The notes: generated from the sequence alone by a model not told the origin. DNA of 24,391 nucleotides from Minisyncoccota bacterium (GCA_938034715.1 CALHMM010000076.1:1-24391); one strand, 5' to 3'; shown: positions 6,234 to 14,379, numbered from the stretch's first letter. Numbers and translations are program-made.

Positions 6234-6794
6234 ATGAAATTCGCGCTAGGAAAAAAACTCGGAATGACAACGATCCATAATGAAGATGGAGCACATAATG
6301 TAACTCTTGTGGAGATTGCACCAAATACTGTTGATTTGATTCGAAGTGAGGAAAAGGATGGGTATAGTGCAATTCGGTTGAGCACCCCTAAGACATCAAA
6401 AAAGGACACTAAGGTGGAATTTCGAGCAGAAGTTTCTGAAGATTTAGGACAAGGCAAGACTATTGGTGCTGACGTGTTCGAGGTTGGAGACATAGTACAG
6501 GTAAGCGCTCTGGCGAAGGGAAAAGGTTTTCAAGGTGTTGTAAAGAGACATGGATTTAAAGGAGGTCCAGCTTCACATGGACATAGACATGCCTTGCGTG
6601 CGCCTGGCTCAATTGGATCTGCTTTCCCACAACATGTTATAAAAGGCAAGAGGATGGCAGGACGTATGGGTGGAAAGCGAGCTACATGTGTTGGACTGCA
6701 GGTTGTTTCAGTTGATGGCGATAATGGTATTATTGCATTACGTGGACCAGTGCCTGGAGTAAGTGGCAGAATAGTTGAGATCGCAGGGCAATAA
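6234..6794 (+). CDS. rplC: 50S ribosomal protein L3
   Basis: L3 binds 23S rRNA domain VI near the peptidyl-transferase centre and nucleates 50S assembly. 186 aa, about 20 shorter than E. coli L3. Starts MKFALGKKLGMT, and carries the conserved loop region GKGFQGVVKRHGFKGGPASH and the basic GSIGSAFPQHVIKGKRMAGR segment. No Shine-Dalgarno is visible. rplD follows after 34 nt. Confidence 0.97.
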   Translation: MKFALGKKLGMTTIHNEDGAHNVTLVEIAPNTVDLIRSEEKDGYSAIRLSTPKTSKKDTKVEFRAEVSEDLGQGKTIGADVFEVGDIVQVSALAKGKGFQGVVKRHGFKGGPASHGHRHALRAPGSIGSAFPQHVIKGKRMAGRMGGKRATCVGLQVVSVDGDNGIIALRGPVPGVSGRIVEIAGQ

Positions 6795-6812
6795 CATACT
6801 TATTATATCCGC

Positions 6813-6820
6813 AAAGGAGA
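6813..6820 (+). promoter_or_regulatory. Strong Shine-Dalgarno of rplD
   Basis: AAAGGAGA, 8-9 nt before ATG 6829. It fixes the rplD start (an upstream TTG at 6775 overlaps rplC) and stands out because nearly all neighbouring ribosomal genes lack such a site. Confidence 0.8.
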
Positions 6821-6828
6821 ATTATACT

Positions 6829-7458
6829 ATGACCAAAGTAGCATTATACAATACAAAGGGAGAAAAGAAGGAGGAGATCACTCTTTCTGAGGGTGTTTTT
6901 GGATTGCCGGCCAATCCTGATCTTGTGCATCAAGTGTATGTCGCACAAACAGCAAATCGGCGTTCTGGTAGCGCTCATACAAAAGTGAGAAGTGATATTC
7001 GAGGAGGTGGTAAAAAGCCATGGAAACAGAAGGGAACTGGAAATGCGAGGACTGGGTCAATTCGTAATCCTATTTGGCGTGGAGGTGGTACAATCTTTGG
7101 TCCATCAAAAAACAGAAATTATTCAAAAGACATCAATGCGAAGATGCGACGTAAGGCTCTTTTGACTGTGCTTTCTGAAAAGGCTCGTGGAGGAAAGCTT
7201 GTTGTATGTGAGAGTCTTGTCATGGAATCCCCAAAGACTAAGATTTTCTGTGAACTCACAAAGGCTCTTGGTGTAGAGACATCACGTACAGTTGGACTTG
7301 TCCCAGAGGAAAAATCGACGTACAAAGCAGCACGAAATGTCCCGAAGACTAGAGTTATGGAGACTGCAAAATTGAATGTAATGGATCTTTTGGATACGGA
7401 TGTGCTACTTGTATCACGAGATGGTATTGCACAGATTGAACAACACTTTACAGCATAA
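6829..7458 (+). CDS. rplD: 50S ribosomal protein L4
   Basis: L4 lines the exit tunnel; in E. coli it also represses its own operon. 209 aa from ATG 6829, normal length, starting MTKVALYNTKG. The tunnel-loop signature is clear: the conserved DIRGGGKKPWKQKGTGNART, then GSIRNPIWRGGGTIFGP. The C-terminal domain ends with the LLDTDVLLVSRDGI segment. The start follows a strong Shine-Dalgarno. The gap to rplW is 23 nt. Confidence 0.97.
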   Translation: MTKVALYNTKGEKKEEITLSEGVFGLPANPDLVHQVYVAQTANRRSGSAHTKVRSDIRGGGKKPWKQKGTGNARTGSIRNPIWRGGGTIFGPSKNRNYSKDINAKMRRKALLTVLSEKARGGKLVVCESLVMESPKTKIFCELTKALGVETSRTVGLVPEEKSTYKAARNVPKTRVMETAKLNVMDLLDTDVLLVSRDGIAQIEQHFTA

Positions 7459-7481
7459 TAAAGAAGATTTAGATCAGATAT

Positions 7482-7889
7482 ATGGGAATTTTTGGAAAAA
7501 AAGTAAAAGATGCGGAAGTTGTGGAGGATACAACCACTAAGGAGACTTCATCTGCAGCATCAGATGCTCGTTCACAGAACGTGAAGTTTAAGCTTTCCCC
7601 AGAAGCTCGTGCCTGTAGTGTTATCGTAGCTCCTTTGGTCACCGAGAAGACTCACATGCTAGGTAAAGGTGGTAAATACGTATTCCGTGTTGATAAAAAT
7701 GCTACAAAGAAAGTTGTGAAGGAGTTGATAGGTGAGATCTACAAGGTCAGAGTTGAGGCAGTTAATATCGTCAATGTTCCAAAGAAACGCAGAACAATTA
7801 AGTATGATAGAGGGTACCAAAGTGCTTATAAGAAAGCAGTTGTCACTCTAAAGAAAGGCGAGAGAATTACAGCGTTGGATCTAGCATAG
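7482..7889 (+). CDS. rplW: 50S ribosomal protein L23 with N-terminal extension
   Basis: L23 sits at the tunnel exit and docks trigger factor, SRP and the translocon. The L23 fold starts near residue 47 (SVIVAPLVTEKTHML) and ends KKAVVTLKKGERI. 135 aa is about 35-40 longer than E. coli L23. The excess is an N-terminal charged, Ser/Thr-rich stretch starting MGIFGKKVKDAEVVED. I recall similar extensions from CPR L23 proteins but cannot verify this here. A long stem-loop follows the stop. Confidence 0.96.
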   Translation: MGIFGKKVKDAEVVEDTTTKETSSAASDARSQNVKFKLSPEARACSVIVAPLVTEKTHMLGKGGKYVFRVDKNATKKVVKELIGEIYKVRVEAVNIVNVPKKRRTIKYDRGYQSAYKKAVVTLKKGERITALDLA

Positions 7890-7892
7890 TGG

Positions 7893-7960
7893 TTTCTAAG
7901 TACACATAGGAGTTTTGAGAACAAATGTTCAAAAAACTCTTGCGTGTACTTACTAAGAAA
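7893..7960 (+). other. Long intergenic stem-loop B (rplW-rplB)
   Basis: AAGTACAC (7898-7905) pairs with GTGTACTT (7944-7951). Inside, GAGTTTT faces AAAACTC, and GAAC faces GTTC around AAAT. The outer TTTCT (7893-7897) can pair with AGAAA (7956-7960). No T run follows, so RNA processing or stability seems likelier than termination; that is inference. Confidence 0.65.
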
Positions 7961-8009
7961 TTTCTTTGTAGATCATAATATCAACTAAGCTAAACGTAAG
8001 ATAAGTCCC

Positions 8010-8840
8010 ATGGCAATCAAAGTATACAAAAGAAATACAGCAGGAAGACGCAACATGAGCATTGTGAAGCCTGAGCAGGTGTCACGAAGTACCTCGGAGA
8101 AGTCATTGACGCGTGCTTTAAATTACAAAGCTGGGCGTAGTGCTGGTAAGATCTCAGTCAGACACAAGGGCGGAAGGGTGAAGCGTCTGTATAGAGAGAT
8201 TGATTTCAAGCAGGATAAATTTGATATTCCTGGAACAATTGCAGCTATAGAGCGTGATCCTAATCGTAGCGCACTTATTGCGCTTATCAATTATGCTGAT
8301 GGTGAAAAACGATATGTTATCGCTACTCATGGCATGAAAGTTGGTGGGAAGATTATAGCCTCTGCAAATGCTCCTATAGAGGAAGGTAATAGAGTACAGT
8401 TGTCACATATCCCTTCAAGTACAAAAATTTCTAGCATTGAGATGACTCCTGGGAAGGGTTCTCAGATCATTCGTAGTGCTGGAGCAAGCGCACTTGTTAT
8501 GGCAGTGGAAGACGGTTATGCCCAGATCAAGATGCCTTCTGGTGAAATACGCTTGATCAACGATAAGTCTTTTGCGACGATTGGTGAGGTTTCAAATTTT
8601 GAGCATAGTGCAACAAAGATAGGAAAAGCTGGACGCGCTCGCCACATGGGGAAGCGACCTGCTGTTCGTGGTAGCGCGATGAATCCAGTTGACCATCCAC
8701 ACGGTGGTGGCGAAGGAAAGCAAGGAGTTGGAATGAAATATCCGAAAACTCCTTGGGGAAGACCAGCTCTAGGTGTACGTACTAGAAGAAAGTCAAAGTC
8801 ATCGCAGAGATTTATAGTAAAGTCACGTCACAAGAATTAA
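8010..8840 (+). CDS. rplB: 50S ribosomal protein L2
   Basis: L2 is needed for subunit association and peptidyl-transferase activity. 276 aa, normal length. N-terminal OB fold contains SVRHKGGRVKRLYREIDFKQ, and the SH3-like domain ends with the universal MNPVDHPHGGGEG, which includes the conserved active-centre-proximal His. The C-terminal tail is strongly basic. Preceded by stem-loop B and lacking a Shine-Dalgarno. Confidence 0.98.
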   Translation: MAIKVYKRNTAGRRNMSIVKPEQVSRSTSEKSLTRALNYKAGRSAGKISVRHKGGRVKRLYREIDFKQDKFDIPGTIAAIERDPNRSALIALINYADGEKRYVIATHGMKVGGKIIASANAPIEEGNRVQLSHIPSSTKISSIEMTPGKGSQIIRSAGASALVMAVEDGYAQIKMPSGEIRLINDKSFATIGEVSNFEHSATKIGKAGRARHMGKRPAVRGSAMNPVDHPHGGGEGKQGVGMKYPKTPWGRPALGVRTRRKSKSSQRFIVKSRHKN

Positions 8841-8876
8841 AGTATTATCATTTTGTTAGTCTAGTAAAAATTATTT

Positions 8877-9191
8877 ATGAGTCGATCACTAAAAAAAGGT
8901 CCATATGTAGACGAACGTCTCGCAAAAAAGGTTTCTGGGAAGAAACCTAAGGACGTCGGCACGATTAAGACATGGTCACGTTCATGTACGATTACGCCTG
9001 AGATGCTCTCGTTTACATTTGGTGTATACAACGGACGGAAGTTTGTTGATGTATATGTGACAGAAGAGATGGTTGGTCATAAGCTCGGTGAGTTTGCTCC
9101 AACGAGAACATTCTTTCGTCATGGTGGGAAGATTCAGAAAGGACTTGATCAAGCAGCGAAGCAACGTGATATCGATGCTAAGAAGAAGTAG
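8877..9191 (+). CDS. rpsS: 30S ribosomal protein S19
   Basis: S19 contacts 16S rRNA helices in the 30S head with S13. 104 aa, a little longer than usual (~92) because of a basic C-terminal tail. Diagnostic segments are MSRSLKKGPYVDERL at the start, then TIKTWSRSCTITPEML, and HKLGEFAPTRTFFRHGG. Lies between rplB and rplV as expected. Confidence 0.97.
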   Translation: MSRSLKKGPYVDERLAKKVSGKKPKDVGTIKTWSRSCTITPEMLSFTFGVYNGRKFVDVYVTEEMVGHKLGEFAPTRTFFRHGGKIQKGLDQAAKQRDIDAKKK

Positions 9192-9233
9192 TTCGATATA
9201 AACTTTATAACTTTGGGATACAAGAAACATTAT

Positions 9234-9914
9234 ATGAAAGTAAAAGCACATCTGAAAATTCTCCGCACATCTGCTCGTAAGACTCGTCTTGTGGCTGATA
9301 CTGTGCGTGGTCTCCCTGTGACGAAAGCTCTCGGTATGCTTGAGTATGATCTGCGTTCAAGTGCTCCGGTGATTTCAAAACTTATTAAGAGCGCGAGCGC
9401 AAATGCGGCCCACAATGAAAATTACACAATGGACGATTTAATTATCACAGATATTCAAGTTGGGGAAGGTCCTACATTGAAACGGTTTCGCCCGCGAGCA
9501 TATGGACGAGCATTTAAGATTCTTAAGCGTACCTCGCGTATCACCGTAGTTCTGAGTGACCCAGGTGAGTTAGCGCCGAAAAATTCAAAGAAATCTAAGC
9601 CAGCGAAAGTCCAGTCAGAGGATAAGAAAACTGCGACTCCTGCAAAAAAAGTTGCTAGTAAGAAGATAGACGCAGATGATTTGACTAAAGTTGAGGGGAT
9701 CGGACCAAAGATTGCTGAAACGCTGACATCAGGTGGCATAAAGACGTTTGAAGATCTGTCTAACGCAAAGCCTGCGGATATTGCAAAAATGATTGCTGAT
9801 GTTCGTGGTTCACATGTTCCTGATACTTGGCCTGAGCAAGCAAAGATGGCTCACGAAGGTAAATGGGAGGAGCTTGAGAAATGGCAAGATGAGCTAGACG
9901 GTGGTAAGAAATAA
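9234..9914 (+). CDS. rplV: 50S ribosomal protein L22 fused to a C-terminal helix-hairpin-helix domain
   Basis: L22 lines the peptide exit tunnel. Residues 1-113 form an ordinary L22: MKVKAHLKILRTSARKTRLV, then SASANAAHNENY, then RFRPRAYGRAFKILKRTSRI. A Lys/Ala/Ser-rich linker (about 114-146) follows, then a ~79-residue domain (148-226) starting DDLTKVEGIGPKIAETL and ending in a WPEQAKMA...GKWEELEKWQDEL segment. EGIGPKIA is a helix-hairpin-helix signature of the COG3743 type. Total 226 aa against ~110 for standard L22. ATG 9234 matches family starts; TTG 9213 would add seven odd residues. rpsE carries the same extension. Confidence 0.96.
   Translation: MKVKAHLKILRTSARKTRLVADTVRGLPVTKALGMLEYDLRSSAPVISKLIKSASANAAHNENYTMDDLIITDIQVGEGPTLKRFRPRAYGRAFKILKRTSRITVVLSDPGELAPKNSKKSKPAKVQSEDKKTATPAKKVASKKIDADDLTKVEGIGPKIAETLTSGGIKTFEDLSNAKPADIAKMIADVRGSHVPDTWPEQAKMAHEGKWEELEKWQDELDGGKK
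9675..9911 (+). other. Helix-hairpin-helix domain appended to L22
   Basis: In-frame C-terminal domain of rplV. By hand alignment it shares 48 of 79 residues with the end of rpsE (15364-15603). Conserved blocks are DDLTK-EGIGPKIAE, GG-KTF-D-SNA-P, RG-H-P-TWP-Q and EGKW-EL--QD-LDGG. Confidence 0.9.
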
Positions 9915-9940
9915 AGTAGGTAAATAATTACATCAGAACT

Positions 9941-10594
9941 ATGGGACAGAAAGTTAATCCAAAAAGTTTAAGGCTGGGAATCACTACTGATTGGCGATCG
10001 CGGTGGTTTGCAAATCGAGGTGATTATGTCAAGAAACTAGAACAGGATGTTGTGCTTCGTCGACTTTTGATGAAGAAGTATCGACATGCAGCAGTTGCTG
10101 ATGTTGAGATTGAGCGTAATGCTAGTTCTGTTAAGGTGATTATTACAACAGCTCGACCCGGTGTTTTGATCGGACGTGGAGGAAGTGGGATAGAAGACAT
10201 TTCACGTTTTATCAAGAAGGAAGTATTTCCTGGGACTAAGACTGCGATTGATGTCGAGGTTAAGGAAATACGACAGTTTGAAGAGAATGCGGCTTTGGTC
10301 GCACAAAATGTTGCTGAGCAGTTGGAAAAGCGAATGCCGTTTCGCCGTGTGCTTAAATCAATGCTTGATCAAGTGGAGAAGACGCGAGGAGTGCAGGGTG
10401 TGAAGATTTCAGTTTCGGGTCGTCTGAATGGTGCTGAAATGAGCCGTACTGAGTGGCTATCCCGTGGCCAAATTCCTTTGCATACATTGCGTGCAGACAT
10501 AGACTTTGCGCGAGATGTCGCTAGAACGACTTATGGCGCAATAGGAGTGAAGGTTTGGATATATAAAGGACTGAAGTTTGACGAAAAGGATTAA
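9941..10594 (+). CDS. rpsC: 30S ribosomal protein S3
   Basis: S3 lies at the mRNA entry site with S4 and S5. 217 aa, slightly shorter than E. coli. N-terminal MGQKVNPKSLRLGITTDWRS, type II KH domain with VLIGRGGSGI (75-84), and the C-terminal domain with GVKISVSGRLNGAEMSRTEW and the terminal GVKVWIYKG. No Shine-Dalgarno is visible. Confidence 0.98.
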   Translation: MGQKVNPKSLRLGITTDWRSRWFANRGDYVKKLEQDVVLRRLLMKKYRHAAVADVEIERNASSVKVIITTARPGVLIGRGGSGIEDISRFIKKEVFPGTKTAIDVEVKEIRQFEENAALVAQNVAEQLEKRMPFRRVLKSMLDQVEKTRGVQGVKISVSGRLNGAEMSRTEWLSRGQIPLHTLRADIDFARDVARTTYGAIGVKVWIYKGLKFDEKD

Positions 10595-10640
10595 AAAGTG
10601 TACAGTAGATACTAATTTTCAAAAGATATAGACCACGACT

Positions 10641-11057
10641 ATGTTGATGCCAAAAAAAGTAAAACACAGAAAGATGCATCGCGGAGGCCCACTTCGCGGT
10701 AATGCTACTCGAGGTACTACAGTAGCCTTTGGGAGTTACGGTTTGAAAGCTGTGACACCAGGTCTTATCACTGCACGTCAGATCGAGTCTGCGCGTCGAA
10801 CAATTACGCGGACTATGCAACGAACAGGAAAGTACTGGATCCGTATTTTTCCAGACCATCCTATGACAGCTAAAGGTGCTGAAGTAGGTATGGGTAAAGG
10901 TAAGGGAACTGTTGATCATTATGTTGCAAAAGTACGACCTGGACGTGTGATGTTTGAGATTGAGGGTGTTACAGAGGCTGAAGCTCGCAATGCATTTCGA
11001 CTGGCAGGACACAAGTTTGGGGTAAAGACGAAATTTATTCTCAAGCATACAGAGTAA
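10641..11057 (+). CDS. rplP: 50S ribosomal protein L16
   Basis: L16 organises the A-site region of 23S rRNA. 138 aa, normal. Starts MLMPKKVKHRKMHRG, with the conserved GSYGLKAVTPGLITARQIES, then the RIFPDHPMTAKGAEVGMGKG loop near the A site. Start at the first of two close Met codons follows the family MLMPK pattern. Confidence 0.98.
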   Translation: MLMPKKVKHRKMHRGGPLRGNATRGTTVAFGSYGLKAVTPGLITARQIESARRTITRTMQRTGKYWIRIFPDHPMTAKGAEVGMGKGKGTVDHYVAKVRPGRVMFEIEGVTEAEARNAFRLAGHKFGVKTKFILKHTE

Positions 11058-11093
11058 GGATCAGATAGATTATAGAAGATATAAATTGAACCG

Positions 11094-11288
11094 ATGAAAG
11101 TAAAGGAACTACAATTAAAGGACTCCCAAGATCTGGTGTCACATATCGGTGAGCTCAAAGAGAAGCTTTACGAGAAAAAGATGACAGCTATTACTGGCAA
11201 TTTAAAGGAAACTTCCGACATCAAGAATTTACGGAAGGAGATTGCAATCTCAAAGACATTGCTTAACCAGAAACAGCGCTCTAGCTAG
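11094..11288 (+). CDS. rpmC: 50S ribosomal protein L29
   Basis: Small helical protein beside L23 at the tunnel exit. 64 aa, normal length. Two-helix pattern begins MKVKELQLKDSQDLVSHIGE; the family core is the LRKEIAISKTLLNQK helix. Position between rplP and rpsQ agrees with the standard order. Confidence 0.94.
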   Translation: MKVKELQLKDSQDLVSHIGELKEKLYEKKMTAITGNLKETSDIKNLRKEIAISKTLLNQKQRSS

Positions 11289-11317
11289 AGTATTTATCAA
11301 GAACATTAGAATTATTT

Positions 11318-11578
11318 ATGAGTGACTCAACAAGTATCCATATGAAAGAAAAAAAAATTATGCGCGGTGTTGTCGTAAGTGACGCTATGGATAAAACGAT
11401 TGTTGTTTCCGTAGATACATTCAAGACTGATACGATGAATCATAAGAAGTATAAGTCTTCTAAGAAGTATAAGGTTCATGATGAGAGCAATGCCTATAAA
11501 TCTGGAGAGACGGTGGAATTTGTTCAGACAAGACCCCGTAGCAAAGGTAAATCGCTCGAGGCATTACCAAAAAAGTAG
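11318..11578 (+). CDS. rpsQ: 30S ribosomal protein S17
   Basis: OB-fold primary binder of 16S rRNA. 86 aa. MRGVVVSDAMDKTIVVSVD near the N-terminus is the S17 signature, and KKYKVHDESNAYKSGETVEF forms the conserved loop. A short N-terminal stretch (MSDSTSIHMKEKK) precedes the fold; a second Met at residue 9 is an alternative start. Confidence 0.96.
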   Translation: MSDSTSIHMKEKKIMRGVVVSDAMDKTIVVSVDTFKTDTMNHKKYKSSKKYKVHDESNAYKSGETVEFVQTRPRSKGKSLEALPKK

Positions 11579-11645
11579 ATAGACCAAAAGACAATATTGA
11601 TCGATAATAGAAAGTTAATAAACGGCCTACGGGCAATTCACACAT

Positions 11646-12017
11646 ATGATTCAAGCACAGACATGGTTAAAGGTAGCTGATAATAGTGGAGCACGAGAAA
11701 TTGAGTGCTTTAAGGTTCTTGGTGGATCGAAGAAGCGATATGCTGTGATTGGCGATATTATTGTTGCCAGTGTGAAAAGTGCGGAGCCGCGGTCTAGTGT
11801 AAAAAGTGGTGATGTGATACGAGCAGTAGTTGTTCGTCAAAAGAAAGCTACAAGGCGCAAGGATGGTTCATATATCCGTTTTGATGAAAATGCAGCGGTA
11901 TTGGTAGATCCTGAAAATAAGGAGCCAAAGGCTACGCGTATTTTTGGGCCTATCGCACGCGAGCTTCGTGAAAAAGGATTTGGGAAAATTGTTTCACTTG
12001 CTCCAGAGGTGCTTTAG
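11646..12017 (+). CDS. rplN: 50S ribosomal protein L14
   Basis: L14 contributes to intersubunit bridges with 16S rRNA and binds RsfS. 123 aa, normal. MIQAQTWLKVADNSGAREIE at the start and RAVVVRQKKATRRKDGSYI in the middle are diagnostic, with FGPIARELREKGFGKIVSLA at the C-terminus. Followed by stem-loop C. Confidence 0.98.
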   Translation: MIQAQTWLKVADNSGAREIECFKVLGGSKKRYAVIGDIIVASVKSAEPRSSVKSGDVIRAVVVRQKKATRRKDGSYIRFDENAAVLVDPENKEPKATRIFGPIARELREKGFGKIVSLAPEVL

Positions 12018-12028
12018 CAAGAAGCTAC

Positions 12029-12097
12029 GTTCCATAAGTATTTTCATGTGTGTGACCTAACATTTCAGGTATTACGCATGAAAATACTTCTGGGGAC
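12029..12097 (+). other. Long intergenic stem-loop C (rplN-rplX)
   Basis: Thirteen perfect base pairs, AAGTATTTTCATG (12036-12048) with CATGAAAATACTT (12077-12089). The inner ACCT (12055-12058) pairs with AGGT (12067-12070), and the outer GTTCCA and TGGGGAC can extend it. No T run follows. Confidence 0.75.
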
Positions 12098-12146
12098 TGA
12101 GAATTTTAGAATTCACTGGGTATTTATTTATAGAGAAATTTGCAAC

Positions 12147-12151
12147 AAGGA
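12147..12151 (+). promoter_or_regulatory. Shine-Dalgarno of rplX
   Basis: AAGGA ends 3 nt before ATG 12155, a short spacing. It supports that start over the upstream TTG at 12140. Confidence 0.5.
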
Positions 12152-12154
12152 ATT

Positions 12155-12472
12155 ATGTTAAAGATCAAAAAAGGTGATACAGTGGCGATCATTGCTGGTA
12201 AAGATAAAGGAAAAGAGTCAAGTGTGCTAGCTATGGTTGGCACTGATAAAGTACTTGTTGAAAAAGTAAATGTCGTCACAAAGCATATCAAGCCAACACA
12301 AGGAGGAAAAAAGGGTGAACGTATTACAGTGGAAGCCCCAGTACACATCTCTAACGTAATGCTCATTGACCCTAGTACGAAGAAAAAAACGCGTGTAGGG
12401 TTTGCATTTGACGACAAGGGGACAAAGATGCGTGTAGGGAGAAAATCAGGAAAGGAAATTACTTCTAAATAA
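12155..12472 (+). CDS. rplX: 50S ribosomal protein L24
   Basis: Early assembly protein near the tunnel exit, with a KOW fold. 105 aa from ATG 12155. The KOW motif is KIKKGDTVAIIAGKDKGKES, followed by VNVVTKHIKP and APVHISNVMLIDP, all family-typical. Lies 137 nt after rplN, with stem-loop C between them. Confidence 0.97.
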   Translation: MLKIKKGDTVAIIAGKDKGKESSVLAMVGTDKVLVEKVNVVTKHIKPTQGGKKGERITVEAPVHISNVMLIDPSTKKKTRVGFAFDDKGTKMRVGRKSGKEITSK

Positions 12473-12520
12473 TACAGTGTGATCCATACTAAAGAGGACT
12501 AAAAGATTATTACGAACCCC

Positions 12521-13084
12521 ATGAAAGCACAATCAACAAAAGAACGTTATGAGAGCATTAAAGCTGACTTGGCAAAGGAGGCAAATGTGACCAATGCAAT
12601 GAATATACCATCTATCAGCAAGGTTGTGGTGAACGTGGGTATTGGTCGGATTACGAAAGAGTCAGATAAGGTAGATGAGGTGTATAATGCAATTACTGCC
12701 ATTACAGGTCAAAAGCCTTTGAAGACCCAGGCACGCAAGTCTATCGCAGGATTCAAGATCCGCGAAGGTCAGGATATTGGCATCAAGGTTACTTTGCGAG
12801 GAGAGCGCATGTGGCAGTTCCTTACGCGCTTGATCAATGGAGCTCTCCCTCGTGTAAGGGACTTCCAAGGAATTGTCGTTTCAAGTGTCGATAGTAATGG
12901 AAATCTGAATATAGGCATCAAAGACCATACTGTTTTCCCCGAAATTGTTGCTGAACAGGTGAAGTATATCTTTGGACTTCAGATAACAGTTGTTAGTAAG
13001 GCCTCAAGCAAGGAAGATGCTGAAAAACTCTTTAGAGGACTTGGTTTTCCTCTACAAAAGCGAGAAGATGATGGTGATAAATAA
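12521..13084 (+). CDS. rplE: 50S ribosomal protein L5
   Basis: Binds 5S rRNA and contacts the P-site tRNA. 187 aa, normal. Markers are PSISKVVVNVGIGR, then TGQKPLKTQARKSIAGFKIR, and the LPRVRDFQGI region, with GLQITVVSKASSKEDAEKLF at the C-terminus. A GAGG lies 24 nt upstream, too far to act as a normal Shine-Dalgarno. Confidence 0.98.
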   Translation: MKAQSTKERYESIKADLAKEANVTNAMNIPSISKVVVNVGIGRITKESDKVDEVYNAITAITGQKPLKTQARKSIAGFKIREGQDIGIKVTLRGERMWQFLTRLINGALPRVRDFQGIVVSSVDSNGNLNIGIKDHTVFPEIVAEQVKYIFGLQITVVSKASSKEDAEKLFRGLGFPLQKREDDGDK

Positions 13085-13097
13085 TAAATAGAGCATT

Positions 13098-13283
13098 ATG
13101 GCAAAGAGATCAGTAGTAGCGCGATCGAAGAAAAAACTAAAATTTTCAACCCGACAGGTAAATCGGTGTTGGAAGTGTGGTCGTAATCGCTATTATCTTC
13201 GCGTGTTTGGTTTGTGCCGTATGTGCTTCAGGGAGCTCGCAAGTAAAGGCGAGATTCCGGGTGTCCGTAAGTCGAGTTGGTAA
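13098..13283 (+). CDS. rpsN: 30S ribosomal protein S14, zinc type
   Basis: Short zinc-binding S14 (type Z) in the 30S head. 61 aa with four Cys ligands at 24, 27, 40 and 43 (CWKC and CRMC), then the conserved FRELASKGEIPGVRKSSW end. It lies 13 nt after rplE. Type Z is usual in Gram-positives and CPR, whereas proteobacteria mostly have the longer zinc-free form. Confidence 0.98.
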   Translation: MAKRSVVARSKKKLKFSTRQVNRCWKCGRNRYYLRVFGLCRMCFRELASKGEIPGVRKSSW

Positions 13284-13348
13284 ATCAAATTGGTTGCCAC
13301 TACGAAACTGCCTCTACTCTAATTTAGCAAAGTTTTCAAAGTAAAGTT

Positions 13349-13759
13349 ATGATCGATCCAATAGCAGACATGTTGACAAGAATTCGCAATGCGCAGGCAT
13401 CACGCCACGCTTTGGTTAGTATTCCAGCTTCAAAGCTCAAACTTGCAATTGCGCGAGTACTGGAGAATGAAGGTTTTATAGAGAGTGTTTCGCGAGAGAA
13501 CAATCCGGATACTAATCATCCGCAGATTACAGTTACACTAAAGTATGATCAAATCTCTCATGCACGTAGAACTGGGAAAATTAAAGGTCTAGAACTGGTC
13601 TCTAAACAAGGTCAAAGACGTTATGTACGCAATACTGACATTCATGAAGTCAAGAATGGATATGGAATCTCAGTTGTCTCTACCTCACAAGGCGTGATGA
13701 CTGGAAAAAATGCGAGGAAGAAAGGTCTTGGAGGAGAAATGATTTGTCGAGCTTGGTAG
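13349..13759 (+). CDS. rpsH: 30S ribosomal protein S8
   Basis: Primary 16S rRNA binder; in E. coli also the spc operon repressor. 136 aa. MIDPIADMLTRIRNAQ is the classic N-terminus, and the C-terminal half holds GYGISVVSTSQGVMT and the invariant GGEMICRAW ending. Order rpsN-rpsH-rplF is standard. Confidence 0.98.
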   Translation: MIDPIADMLTRIRNAQASRHALVSIPASKLKLAIARVLENEGFIESVSRENNPDTNHPQITVTLKYDQISHARRTGKIKGLELVSKQGQRRYVRNTDIHEVKNGYGISVVSTSQGVMTGKNARKKGLGGEMICRAW

Positions 13760-13794
13760 AGGATTATACGTTCTAATAATATTGATATAGCGAT

Positions 13795-14334
13795 ATGAGT
13801 CGAATTGGAAAAAAACTAGTAAGCATTCCTGACGGTGTAACCGTTACGGTAGACGCTGGTGTGGTAACAGTAAAGGGCGCTAAAGAAACCCTTACTATGC
13901 CTATCCACGATGCAGTGAGTGTCAATGTCTCAGAAGAGGGTGTTAGTGTAACAAAAAACCACAATGCAAAGATTGCAAGTGCTATGTGGGGAACTACTGT
14001 CCGACTTATTGAAAACATGGTCACTGGAGTCACGAGTGGATTTGAGAAGATCCTTGAACTCAATGGTGTGGGATTTCGTATGGATGTACAGGGTAAAAAG
14101 ATTAATCTCGCACTAGGTTTTTCACACCCTGTCGTTGTGGAAATACCAGAGGGCTTGACCGTGACTGTGGAAAAAAATACTTTGAAGATTGCTGGTGCTG
14201 ACAAGCAGGCTGTGGGTCAACTTGCAGCAAATATTCGTGAGCTTAAACCAGTGGAGCCTTACAAAGGCAAAGGATTTAAGTATCATGATGAAATTGTACG
14301 TCGTAAGGAAGGTAAGCGTGCTGCGGCTGTTTAG
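13795..14334 (+). CDS. rplF: 50S ribosomal protein L6
   Basis: L6 sits near the GTPase-associated centre. 179 aa, normal. Starts MSRIGKKLVSIPDGVTV, with GFEKILELNGVGFRMDVQGK at the domain junction, and the C-terminal signature AANIRELKPVEPYKGKGFKY. No Shine-Dalgarno is visible. Confidence 0.98.
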   Translation: MSRIGKKLVSIPDGVTVTVDAGVVTVKGAKETLTMPIHDAVSVNVSEEGVSVTKNHNAKIASAMWGTTVRLIENMVTGVTSGFEKILELNGVGFRMDVQGKKINLALGFSHPVVVEIPEGLTVTVEKNTLKIAGADKQAVGQLAANIRELKPVEPYKGKGFKYHDEIVRRKEGKRAAAV

Positions 14335-14379
14335 GTTCGAATAAGCTAATTATCGTAAATGTTTCTAGATTAAGATTGT

